A stretch of 7,898 bases of DNA from Myxococcota bacterium (GCA_022710245.1 JAKLHH010000315.1:1-7898); one strand, 5' to 3'; counted from the first letter of the stretch, positions 1 to 6,064 are shown. Made by a program: numbers and translations. Notes: generated by a model not told the origin, from the sequence alone.

Positions 1-106
1 TGGGGGCGGGTGCGCGGGCTACTGGTAGTGCACACAGCCGAAATCGTCGACCGCGGCTGCAGCCGATGTGCGCGCATCGGATCGCAGAGGGTATGAAGAC
101 CGGAAG
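1..106. other. Non-coding window edge downstream of the prenyltransferase
   Basis: No convincing gene was seen on either strand. On the minus strand a short open stretch ends in a TAG near position 20, but it has no start codon and runs back into the prenyltransferase gene in a different frame. The only structure is the hairpin listed at 63-80. Confidence 0.5.
63..80 (-). terminator. Possible terminator hairpin after the UbiA-family gene
   Basis: CCGATG at 63-68 pairs with CATCGG at 75-80 around a 6-nt loop. It starts 26 bases beyond the prenyltransferase stop codon. No T-run follows on the minus strand, so it does not meet the classical intrinsic-terminator pattern. Position is the main argument; such stems also arise by chance in GC-rich DNA. 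Confidence 0.3.
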
Positions 107-1006
107 CTACGCGAGGTGGTGCAGGTAGACCTGCGCGAGCATCGCGGCCCAGACCGCGCCGAAGAGCAGCCGGCAGAGGTCCCAGGTGCGATCCGCACGC
201 TCGGGCGTCAGCGGGAGCAGCCCCGCGGCGAGCAGCGCCACCGCGGCCCAGCTCCCCACCACTGCCCCGCCGTAGAGCGCCGAGCCCGCCACGATCAGCC
301 GGAACAGCCACGCCGCTCGCCGGGCTCCGAGGAGCACGCCGGTGGTGATGATCCCGGTCTCGCGGTCCCCCGGCTCGTCGCGCACCACCTGGATCACCTC
401 GAAGCTCGAGCAGAGGAGCCCGAGGAGGCCGACCAGCTTCCAGCCGAGCACGCCCGCGCCCGCCGCGGCCTGCCCGGCGCCGACCGTGATCGGGGCCAGC
501 ACCCGCCACGACGCCGGGATCACCTCGGCGACTGCCGGCAGCGCCGTCGTCGGCAGCCCGACCAGCGCCATCGTCACGCCCCAGATCCCCATCATCGCCA
601 GGTCGACGAGCGGCCAGCGCTTCAGCCAGGCGGAGTAGATGTAGACGATCACCGTGTTGGAGACGAACGCGAGCGCGAGCAGCGACGAGTGGATTGTCGC
701 GGTGGCGAGGAGGATCACGCCGAGCCCGACGAGGGCGCCGCGCGCCGCCCAGCGGTGGTCCGCCATGTACTGCGCCTTCCGCCGGTCCTTCTGCGGCGAG
801 GCGAGGTCGAGGTCGATGTCGCAGTAGTCGTTCATCAGGTAGATGTAGACGTTGAGCAGGACGGCGTAGGCCGCCCGGTAGGCGACGTCGAGCCACGGCA
901 GGTGGAAGGCGACCGCGAGGGCGAGGCTGCTGAGGACGTTGTTCGCCTCGCGCTTCTGGACCCTGTAGAGGAAGGCCTCCCAGGTGATGCGGAGGGCGGC
1001 GAGGAT
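107..1006 (-). CDS. UbiA-family polyprenyltransferase (integral membrane)
   Basis: A polytopic membrane enzyme that should transfer a prenyl chain from a polyprenyl diphosphate to an acceptor such as a quinone-ring precursor, lipid or sugar phosphate. Both Asp-rich Mg-diphosphate motifs of the UbiA superfamily are present. The first, NDYCDIDLD, has N59, D60, D63 and D67; the second, RDEPGDRETG, has D210, D214 and G218. A YSAWLKR segment (124-130) matches a common family loop, and many hydrophobic spans complete the protein. Numbering assumes 299 residues, a usual family length. The 5' end is uncertain. After the upstream stop codon there is no in-frame ATG, GTG or TTG before the first membrane span; the first ATG (833-835) falls at N59's neighbour. 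I placed the start at an ATC (1004-1006) because GGAG lies six bases upstream and the length fits. A frameshift or sequence error is the alternative. The substrate cannot be told; MenA-, UbiA- and phosphoribosyl-type enzymes are all possible. Confidence 0.85.
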   Translation of the reverse strand: MLAALRITWEAFLYRVQKREANNVLSSLALAVAFHLPWLDVAYRAAYAVLLNVYIYLMNDYCDIDLDLASPQKDRRKAQYMADHRWAARGALVGLGVILLATATIHSSLLALAFVSNTVIVYIYSAWLKRWPLVDLAMMGIWGVTMALVGLPTTALPAVAEVIPASWRVLAPITVGAGQAAAGAGVLGWKLVGLLGLLCSSFEVIQVVRDEPGDRETGIITTGVLLGARRAAWLFRLIVAGSALYGGAVVGSWAAVALLAAGLLPLTPERADRTWDLCRLLFGAVWAAMLAQVYLHHLA

Positions 1007-1044
1007 GGCGAGCTCCGGGGAGCGAGGGTGGAGCGAGAGGTGGA

Positions 1045-1066
1045 GGGGCGCGGTCTCCCGCGCCCC
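1045..1066 (-). terminator. Strong hairpin between lipoprotein and prenyltransferase genes
   Basis: GGGGCGCGG (1045-1053) pairs perfectly with CCGCGCCCC (1058-1066) around a 4-nt loop. It lies 11 bases past the stop of the thioredoxin-fold lipoprotein and about 38 bases before the proposed prenyltransferase start. No T-run follows on the minus strand. It could be a weak or partial terminator, an mRNA 3'-end stabiliser, or a structure that sets expression of the downstream gene relative to the upstream one. Confidence 0.4.
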
Positions 1067-1077
1067 GCGACTACGTC

Positions 1078-2697
1078 TTACTGCCCGCAGGAACCGCCGG
1101 CCGCAGCCCCGGCCGCCGGCTTCTCGGTCAGGGTCTTCTCGCAGCCGGCCAGCTCCTTGTTGTGCTGGCAGATGTTGTTCTTGATGTCGTTGGCGGCGAC
1201 GCCGCTGAACTTGAACTTGTTGTTCGCCAGCCAGGTCGGGCTGCCGGAGATCTGCAGCGCCTTGGCGACCTCGAGGTCGGCGGCCATCAGCTTCTGGCCC
1301 TCCTCGCCCTTGAAGCACTTCTCGATGACGGCCGCGTCGATGCCGTCGGTCGCGCAGGGCTTCCAGTCCTCGGCGCGGTAGTTCTTGTTCCGGCACCACA
1401 GGTAGCCGAGGTACTTGTTGTTCTTCGCGTAGTGCTTCTTGGCGCAGAGCTGGCGGATGTCCTCGTCGACCTCGCCCTGGCCGTGCATCGAGGTGAAGCC
1501 CTTGTCGGTCTTGTCGCCGATGTAGTGGACGTCGAACTTCAGCTTGCCCTTGAAGTTGTCGAGGACCTCCTTCATCGCGTCCACGGCCTGCACGCCGAAC
1601 GGGCACTGGGACATGATGAAGACGTCGAGCTTGTTCGGGATCTCCTTGCGGCAGATGAGGTCGTTCTTGCAGGTGTCATCGTCGCAGTCGACCTTGCCGT
1701 CGCCGGTGTCGTCGATCTTGTTGTCGCAGATCTCCGCCGTCGGGTCGAAGCTCGCCGGGATGCGCAGCTGCTTGTACTTGGTGTTCTTGCCGATATCGAG
1801 CATCCAGCGGGCGATGGTGTTGTAGCGCTCGGCCTTCTCGACGCCCTGCTCGAAGAGCATGATCGGGAGCATCTTGATGCCCAGCTCGGCGTAGAGCTTC
1901 TTGCCCTCGGCGTCGGCGTAGTCGAGGTTCTTCACCTTCAGCTTGGGGAAGAAGCGGCCCTTCAGGTTGGCCTCCAGGCCGGCGGTCTGGCAGGTCTTGC
2001 AGCGCTTGTCGGTGAGGACGATGGCGCTGACCTCGATGTCCTCCGGGATCTTGGTGCAGACCGCGGGCTTGTCGCCGCTCAGCTTGCCGCAGATGGCGCG
2101 CATGAAGTCGTTCTTCTCACGACCGCCCTCGTAGGGGGCGCCGGCGAGGAGGATGGTGGGGCTGCCCTGGGCATTGGCGGCCTGGGCGCGCTTCATCGAC
2201 TCGCGCAGCAGGTCCTTGCCCTCGCTGCCGTCGATGCAGGACTTCAGGCGGCCCTTGTCCATCTGGGCCTGATCCGCGCAGGGCTCCCAGCCCTCGGGGA
2301 TGCTCCGCCAGTTCTTGTTCTGGCAGTCGATGAAGCCCATCCACTGCTTCGGGTTCGGGTAGTGCTTCATCGCGCAGAGCTGCTGGATGTTGCCCTTGAC
2401 CTCCGGCTCGCCGTGGAGGGAGTTGAACTGGCCGTTGGCCTCGCTGACGATGTAGTCGAGGTGGAAGTCCACCTTGTCGCCGATCTCGTCGAAGACCGGC
2501 TTGTAGCCCTGGACGGCCATCACGCCATAGGGGCACTTGGACATGATGTACATCTCGAGCTTCACGCCGCCCTTGCCCGGGGTGTAGCTCCCGCCGCTCG
2601 AGGACGCCGAGCCTCGCGAGCCAATCGGCTTGAGGTTCTCGCAGCCGACGAGCAGCATCGACGCGAGCCCGATCGTCATGGCCAATCTATTCAGCAT
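1078..2697 (-). CDS. Exported lipoprotein with two GILT/DsbA-like domains flanking a CxxC thioredoxin-like domain
   Basis: A 539-residue probable thiol-disulfide or thiol-binding lipoprotein of the envelope. The start is ATG at 2697, backed by AGGAGG at 2708-2713; the open frame runs further upstream without support. Residues 1-19 form a lipoprotein signal ending LLVGC, with Glu at +2, which suits outer-membrane sorting. Domain A (about 46-214) has CPYG at 55-58, an LHGEPEV segment at 94-100, C108, C125, C140, C154 and a cis-Pro site GSPT at 178-181. The middle domain (about 221-305) has CKTC at 233-236 and a likely cis-Pro P278. A Cys/Asp-rich linker (322-349) follows. Domain B (about 356-519) repeats A with CPFG at 365-368, C418, C435, C448, C461, GSPT at 485-488, C510 and C519. 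The His-Gly segment and Cys pattern recall GILT, but the outer domains lack the second active-site Cys. The role could be reductase, isomerase or cysteine-based ligand binding. Confidence 0.88.
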   Translation of the reverse strand: MLNRLAMTIGLASMLLVGCENLKPIGSRGSASSSGGSYTPGKGGVKLEMYIMSKCPYGVMAVQGYKPVFDEIGDKVDFHLDYIVSEANGQFNSLHGEPEVKGNIQQLCAMKHYPNPKQWMGFIDCQNKNWRSIPEGWEPCADQAQMDKGRLKSCIDGSEGKDLLRESMKRAQAANAQGSPTILLAGAPYEGGREKNDFMRAICGKLSGDKPAVCTKIPEDIEVSAIVLTDKRCKTCQTAGLEANLKGRFFPKLKVKNLDYADAEGKKLYAELGIKMLPIMLFEQGVEKAERYNTIARWMLDIGKNTKYKQLRIPASFDPTAEICDNKIDDTGDGKVDCDDDTCKNDLICRKEIPNKLDVFIMSQCPFGVQAVDAMKEVLDNFKGKLKFDVHYIGDKTDKGFTSMHGQGEVDEDIRQLCAKKHYAKNNKYLGYLWCRNKNYRAEDWKPCATDGIDAAVIEKCFKGEEGQKLMAADLEVAKALQISGSPTWLANNKFKFSGVAANDIKNNICQHNKELAGCEKTLTEKPAAGAAAGGSCGQ

Positions 2698-2707
2698 AGC
2701 GAACTCT

Positions 2708-2713
2708 CCTCCT
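2708..2713 (-). promoter_or_regulatory. Strong Shine-Dalgarno for the thioredoxin-fold lipoprotein
   Basis: On the minus strand AGGAGG, continuing as AGGAGGAG, lies ten bases upstream of ATG 2697. This complementarity to the 16S rRNA tail decides the start and excludes the longer frame reaching 2841. It is the clearest ribosome binding site in the window. Confidence 0.8.
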
Positions 2714-2897
2714 AAGGAATGCCTTCTGTTCTGGCAGTCGATACCTTCGATCCTGACCGTCGTTCCTGGGGTTCCTATCACGAAACATGTGGGGAAGCTA
2801 GACCTGGGGGCCATGCACGCCCCACCGCCTTCGACCCTCAACCCGCCCCCCCGCGATGGTAATCCCGGTCTGTTGCCTGACAGTCGCGACCCGTGCG

Positions 2898-2946
2898 AAT
2901 TTGCCCTTCACCGCGCAGCCTCCGAAGGAGGCGAGCAGGGCAAATT
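2898..2946. repeat. Long inverted repeat with nested hairpin
   Basis: The arms AATTTGCCCT (2898-2907) and AGGGCAAATT (2937-2946) are perfect 10-bp inverted complements separated by 29 bases. Inside them GCCTCC (2918-2923) pairs with GGAGGC (2927-2932) across GAA. The AT-containing arms in GC-rich surroundings make chance less likely than for a pure GC stem. Possibilities are a protein-binding site, a structured leader RNA or a small RNA. The owner and strand are unknown. Confidence 0.6.
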
Positions 2947-2998
2947 GGGTCTTCGCAGCAGCGCCCGCAGCACGCAAGCCAGGGGTGAACGCCTCCCC

Positions 2999-3041
2999 GA
3001 CCACCACCCGTACCCATCGGTTTCCGATCGAAATCGTGGTC
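2999..3041. repeat. Inverted repeat GACCAC/GTGGTC enclosing a smaller hairpin
   Basis: GACCAC (2999-3004) is complementary to GTGGTC (3036-3041). Between them ATCGG (3016-3020) and CCGAT (3024-3028) form a perfect 5-bp stem with a 3-nt loop. An alternative pairing of 3018-3024 with 3030-3036 competes with it. With the repeat at 2898-2946 this gives a roughly 150-base stretch able to fold on either strand. Confidence 0.45.
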
Positions 3042-3181
3042 TGCTGGATCACCTCTCCTGTGCTATCGCACTGGGGGGAAAGGCGTCGACTCAGGGTCAA
3101 CAGACCCCGGCGCCCCGTCCCACCTGGCCCGGCCGGCTCCGCCGCGGGCCAGCGATCCAGAGAGGTTGAGCCACTCCGGGG

Positions 3182-4594
3182 GTGTGCCCGGCGTCCGCGG
3201 GGCTGGCATGCACCTTGAACTCCCCTGAGGCCGTGAGCACCCCTCGCTGCTTCGGGCGCTATGTCCTGATCGAGCGGATCGCCGCTGGCGGGATGGGCGA
3301 GGTCTACATCGCCGTGCCTCGTAGCCTCTGGGGTATCGAGAAGTTCTTCGCCATCAAGAAGGTCCTCCCGACCCTCAGCTGCGATCCGGAGTTCCTGACC
3401 CGCTTCCGGGACGAGGCACGGCTGGTCATCCCGATGAACCACCCGAACGTCGTGCAGGTCTTCGAGGTGGGCCGGGTCGATGAGGAGTACTTCATCGCGA
3501 TGGAGCTGGTCGAGGGCCGCAACCTGGGGCAGCTGATGACTCGCAGCCGCCAGCGGCCGCTGCCCATCGCCGCGGCCCTCTACATCGTCCGTGAGCTCCT
3601 CGCGGGCCTCGAGTACTGCCACCGGCGCACGGACGAGGCGGGCTGCCAGCTCGGCATGGTCCACCGCGACGTCAGCCCCTCCAACGTGCTGGTCTCCTTC
3701 GATGGGGCCATCAAGCTCGCGGACTTCGGCCTCGCCCTCTCCAAGCACAAGACCTTCCAGACCAAGCCGAGCCTGGTGCTCGGTCACCTCGGCTACATCG
3801 CCCCCGAGGCGCTCGAGGGCAAGCGGCAGGACCAGCGGTCGGACATCTTCAGCGCGGGGGTCCTCCTCTACGAGCTGCTCTCGGGCGAGCGGTTCACCAC
3901 CGGCACCGATCCCTTCCTGGTCCGCCAGCAGCTGCGGTCGCACGCGAGGATCCGGCCCTCGGTCTACCGGCCCGGGATCAGCCGCGCCGCCGACCTGGCT
4001 TGCCTGCGCGCCCTCTCGCCCAACCCGGAGGATCGCTTCCAGAGCGCGCGGTCCTTCCATGACGAGGTGCAGCGAGCGCTGGTCCAGGCGGATCCGCTCT
4101 ACGGCGCCCGGCAGCTCGCCGAGAGGGTGCTCCAGGACCTCTTCGAGGTGGAGGCCGAGCAGCGCGAGCTGCGCGCCCTGGTGCACTCGCTCGACCTCGA
4201 GGAGCTCGAGGCAGCCCAGCCAGCTGGCCGCACGGTCTGTATCGGCGAGGCGATCCCGTTGCAGCCGCCGCTCAGCAAGCGCCGCCCCTTCGGAGATGGC
4301 ACGGCGCTCCTCACCATGCTCGACGACCTCTCCGAGGGCGACACGCAGCCCCAGGCGCTCCGGTCGGGGAGCAGCCGCCAGCACCAGGTGCAGGCGGCGG
4401 CCAGCCGTCCGCACGGCGGCAGCCCCCCGCGCGCGGCCCGCGACGACCTCCTCGGCTCCCGGGCGCGCCGGCGCCGGTCCTGGCACACCCCGCCGCCCTC
4501 TTTGCGTCCCGCAGGGCGCCAGCCAGCCGCGGTCAGCCTCAGCGGCCCGATCGTGGTGCCGATCAAGGAGGTGAAGACCCCGCCGAAGCGGTAG
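3182..4594 (+). CDS. Eukaryotic-type Ser/Thr protein kinase, cytoplasmic, myxobacterial type
   Basis: A protein kinase expected to phosphorylate Ser/Thr on cellular proteins. The kinase domain spans about residues 27-300. It has a glycine loop AAGGMGEV (34-41, with Ala in place of the first Gly), catalytic K59 in AIKK, helix-C E78, HRDVSPSN (161-168, D163 and N168), DFG (181-183), APE (207-209), a helix-F Asp in SDIFSAG (D221) and R285 in EDRF. All residues needed for catalysis are present, so it should be active. The Lys usual two residues after the catalytic Asp is Ser, as in many myxobacterial kinases. The tail of about 170 residues is rich in Pro, Arg and Ser, looks disordered, has no membrane segment and no recognised sensor domain. 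An in-frame TGA at 3167 makes GTG 3182 the earliest start. GTG 3233 is also plausible, because the kinase fold begins only nine residues after it and GAGG precedes it closely. Confidence 0.93.
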   Translation: MCPASAGLACTLNSPEAVSTPRCFGRYVLIERIAAGGMGEVYIAVPRSLWGIEKFFAIKKVLPTLSCDPEFLTRFRDEARLVIPMNHPNVVQVFEVGRVDEEYFIAMELVEGRNLGQLMTRSRQRPLPIAAALYIVRELLAGLEYCHRRTDEAGCQLGMVHRDVSPSNVLVSFDGAIKLADFGLALSKHKTFQTKPSLVLGHLGYIAPEALEGKRQDQRSDIFSAGVLLYELLSGERFTTGTDPFLVRQQLRSHARIRPSVYRPGISRAADLACLRALSPNPEDRFQSARSFHDEVQRALVQADPLYGARQLAERVLQDLFEVEAEQRELRALVHSLDLEELEAAQPAGRTVCIGEAIPLQPPLSKRRPFGDGTALLTMLDDLSEGDTQPQALRSGSSRQHQVQAAASRPHGGSPPRAARDDLLGSRARRRRSWHTPPPSLRPAGRQPAAVSLSGPIVVPIKEVKTPPKR

Positions 4595-4618
4595 CTCCTT
4601 CCTCTCATCCACCCAGAT

Positions 4619-4630
4619 CGCAGCGCTGCG
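4619..4630. other. 12-bp perfect palindrome in the convergent gap
   Basis: CGCAGCGCTGCG is its own reverse complement. It sits in the 36-bp gap between the kinase stop and the hemY stop, abutting the latter. It could act as a bidirectional transcript end, but as RNA it has no room for a loop without losing central pairs, and no T-run flanks it. The call rests on position only. Confidence 0.3.
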
Positions 4631-6064
4631 CTACCCCCGGGCGAGCCCCGCGAGGACCGCCTCCGCGATGGGCCAGGCGTTGCGCGCGCAGTCGTTGACC
4701 CCGATCCCGCGGTAGGCGTTGCCGGTCAGCAGCAGCCCCGGCTGCTCCGCGAGCCGCTCGTCCATGCGCCGCAGGCGGTCCTCGTGGCCGAGGAGGTACT
4801 GCGGGATGGCGAGCGTGTGGCGGAAGACGCGCGCGAAGGCGGGCGGACCGTCAAGGCCCTGCACCCGATCGATCTCCTCGCAGGCGAGCTTGACCAGCGC
4901 CTCGTCGGAGAGCTCGAGGATGGAGAGGTCGCGCGCGCCGCCGAGCATGACCCGGATCAGGCCGTGACTCTCGGGGGCGTTCTCGGGGAAGGTCGCCGAG
5001 GCCCAGAGGGCGCCGAGGATGCGCAGCCCGTCCGCGCGCGGGGTCAGGAAGCCGAAGCCGTCCAGCGGGTGGCGCAGGCGCTCGTTCGGGTAGCCGAGGC
5101 AGACGACCGCCATGGGCGGGTAGGGGATCTCGCCGAGCACCGCCGCGAGCGCCGGGTCGAGCCCGGCGGTGATGCGCGCCGCCGCGTGGGCAGGGCAGGC
5201 GAGGACCACCGCGTCGGCCCTGAGCGGGCTCTCGCCCTCGAGCGCGACGCCCAGGCGGCCGTCCTCGCGACCGACCGATCGGACCGGCGCGCGCAGCCGC
5301 ACGCGGGCGCCCAGCTCGGTCGCCAGCCGATCGACGAGGACCTGCATGCCGCCCTTGAAGCTGGTCAGGTGGCCGCTCGGGCCCGCGCCGGGCAGCGGCT
5401 CGCCCTTGCCGCGGCGCTCTCGCGCGAGGCGCATCATGCCGCGGATCAGGCTGCCGTGCTCGCGCTCCACCTCGACGACGCGCGGGAAGCAGGCCTTGAC
5501 GCTCATCTGCTCGGGGTCGCCGGCGTAGATCCCCGTCTGCATCGAGTCGACCAGGACCTGCGCCGCGATGGGGCCGATGCGGCGGCGGGCGAAGGCCGCG
5601 ATCGACTCGTCGGCGCCGTCGGCCGGCGGCGGGGTCTTCACCCAGGGCTCGCGCAGGATGCGCAGCTTGGCGCCGAGCGGAAGCAGCCCCGAGAACATGA
5701 ACTTGAGCGGGTGCATGTGCACCGCGCGCAGCTTGCCGCGGGTGTAGATGTAGCGCTTGTTGAAGGCGCCCGCGGCCGGGAGGAGCTCGCCCTGCAGGCC
5801 GAGGCGCTGGCAGAGCTCGAGCGTCCGCGGCTCCTTGTTGAGGAAGCCATTGACGCCCCACTCGCAGAGGTAGCCCTCCTCGCGGGAGGTCTGCACCTTG
5901 CCGCCGACGCGCGGCTCCGCCTCGAGGACGGTCAGCTCCGGGACCGGCTGCCCGCGCGCCGTGGCGGTGTCGGCGATGGCGAGCGCGGCGGTCATGCCGG
6001 CCACGCCGCCGCCCACGATCACGACGTGGGGAGCGCTTGCTGGGCGATCGGTGGTCGCTGACAT
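4631..6064 (-). CDS. hemY: Oxygen-dependent protoporphyrinogen IX oxidase (FAD)
   Basis: Catalyses the six-electron oxidation of protoporphyrinogen IX to protoporphyrin IX, the penultimate step of heme synthesis, using FAD and oxygen. It usually sits at the inner membrane. The product is 477 residues, normal for the family. The N-terminal Rossmann motif is GGGVAG (18-23), followed by an Asp/Glu-terminated strand and the RVGGKV segment (52-57). The family segment IYAGDPEQMS lies at 179-188. The C-terminal FAD-binding motif TGNAYRGIGVNDC spans 447-459. The start ATG at 6064 places the nucleotide-binding fold 12 residues in; the frame stays open to 6160 but that extension adds only unconserved Arg/Pro-rich sequence. 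GGAG lies just two bases before the ATG. The start lies inside the end of hemH, a 46-bp overlap, so coupled translation is likely. Some annotations call this family hemG or pgoX. A coproporphyrinogen oxidase role is less likely in a Gram-negative. Confidence 0.95.
   Translation of the reverse strand: MSATTDRPASAPHVVIVGGGVAGMTAALAIADTATARGQPVPELTVLEAEPRVGGKVQTSREEGYLCEWGVNGFLNKEPRTLELCQRLGLQGELLPAAGAFNKRYIYTRGKLRAVHMHPLKFMFSGLLPLGAKLRILREPWVKTPPPADGADESIAAFARRRIGPIAAQVLVDSMQTGIYAGDPEQMSVKACFPRVVEVEREHGSLIRGMMRLARERRGKGEPLPGAGPSGHLTSFKGGMQVLVDRLATELGARVRLRAPVRSVGREDGRLGVALEGESPLRADAVVLACPAHAAARITAGLDPALAAVLGEIPYPPMAVVCLGYPNERLRHPLDGFGFLTPRADGLRILGALWASATFPENAPESHGLIRVMLGGARDLSILELSDEALVKLACEEIDRVQGLDGPPAFARVFRHTLAIPQYLLGHEDRLRRMDERLAEQPGLLLTGNAYRGIGVNDCARNAWPIAEAVLAGLARG

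Larger units (their letters stand above)
2698..3181. other. 484-bp divergent intergenic region rich in inverted repeats
   Basis: This lies between the lipoprotein gene (minus) and the kinase gene (plus) and should hold both promoters. No open frame here has a credible start, ribosome site or recognisable domain, and no sigma-70-type promoter stands out. Visible structure includes the long inverted repeat at 2898-2946, a nested repeat at 2999-3041, and a short GGGG/CCCC stem at 2982-2998. There is also a direct repeat GTTCCT at 2762-2767 and 2771-2776, nine bases apart, which could be an operator. Whether any of this is transcribed as a structured leader or small RNA cannot be settled from one sequence. 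Confidence 0.5.

Noticed and set aside
1..60. Possible C-terminus of a minus-strand gene ending near position 20
   Set aside because: The open stretch is short, has no start and cannot be extended as a separate gene because it runs into the prenyltransferase.
1162..2715. Long open frame on the plus strand opposite the thioredoxin-fold lipoprotein
   Set aside because: It is an antisense shadow of a strongly supported gene. The product is a low-complexity Leu/Val/Ala/Asp mix with no domain, as expected from GC-rich codon bias.
2698..2841. N-terminal extension of the thioredoxin-fold lipoprotein to an ATG at 2841
   Set aside because: ATG 2697 has a strong Shine-Dalgarno and starts a complete lipoprotein signal peptide; the extension would bury the signal.
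2936..2981. Possible c-di-GMP-I (GEMM) riboswitch: AGGGCAAA followed by ACGCAAGCC on the plus strand
   Set aside because: The two short pieces resemble the conserved core, but the spacer is longer than usual and cannot form the expected stem directly after GGGCAAA. The second motif lacks an A, and a GNRA loop with receptor was not seen. A covariance-model scan would settle it.
2856..3218. 120-residue plus-strand frame in the intergenic region
   Set aside because: No ribosome site or domain, overlaps the kinase start in another frame, and covers the inverted repeats; more likely chance.
3203..3219. Sigma-54-like promoter CTGGCATG-CACC-TTGAA before the kinase
   Set aside because: The -12 element has GA where GC is nearly essential, and it overlaps the likely coding start.
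2798..4612. 604-residue open frame on the minus strand across the kinase gene and intergenic region
   Set aside because: Most of it mirrors the kinase gene and is rich in Arg, Glu, Leu and Ala without a recognisable fold. The kinase on the plus strand has every catalytic motif.
4784..6061. Plus-strand frame opposite hemY
   Set aside because: Shadow of a clear protoporphyrinogen oxidase gene; no motif or ribosome binding site.
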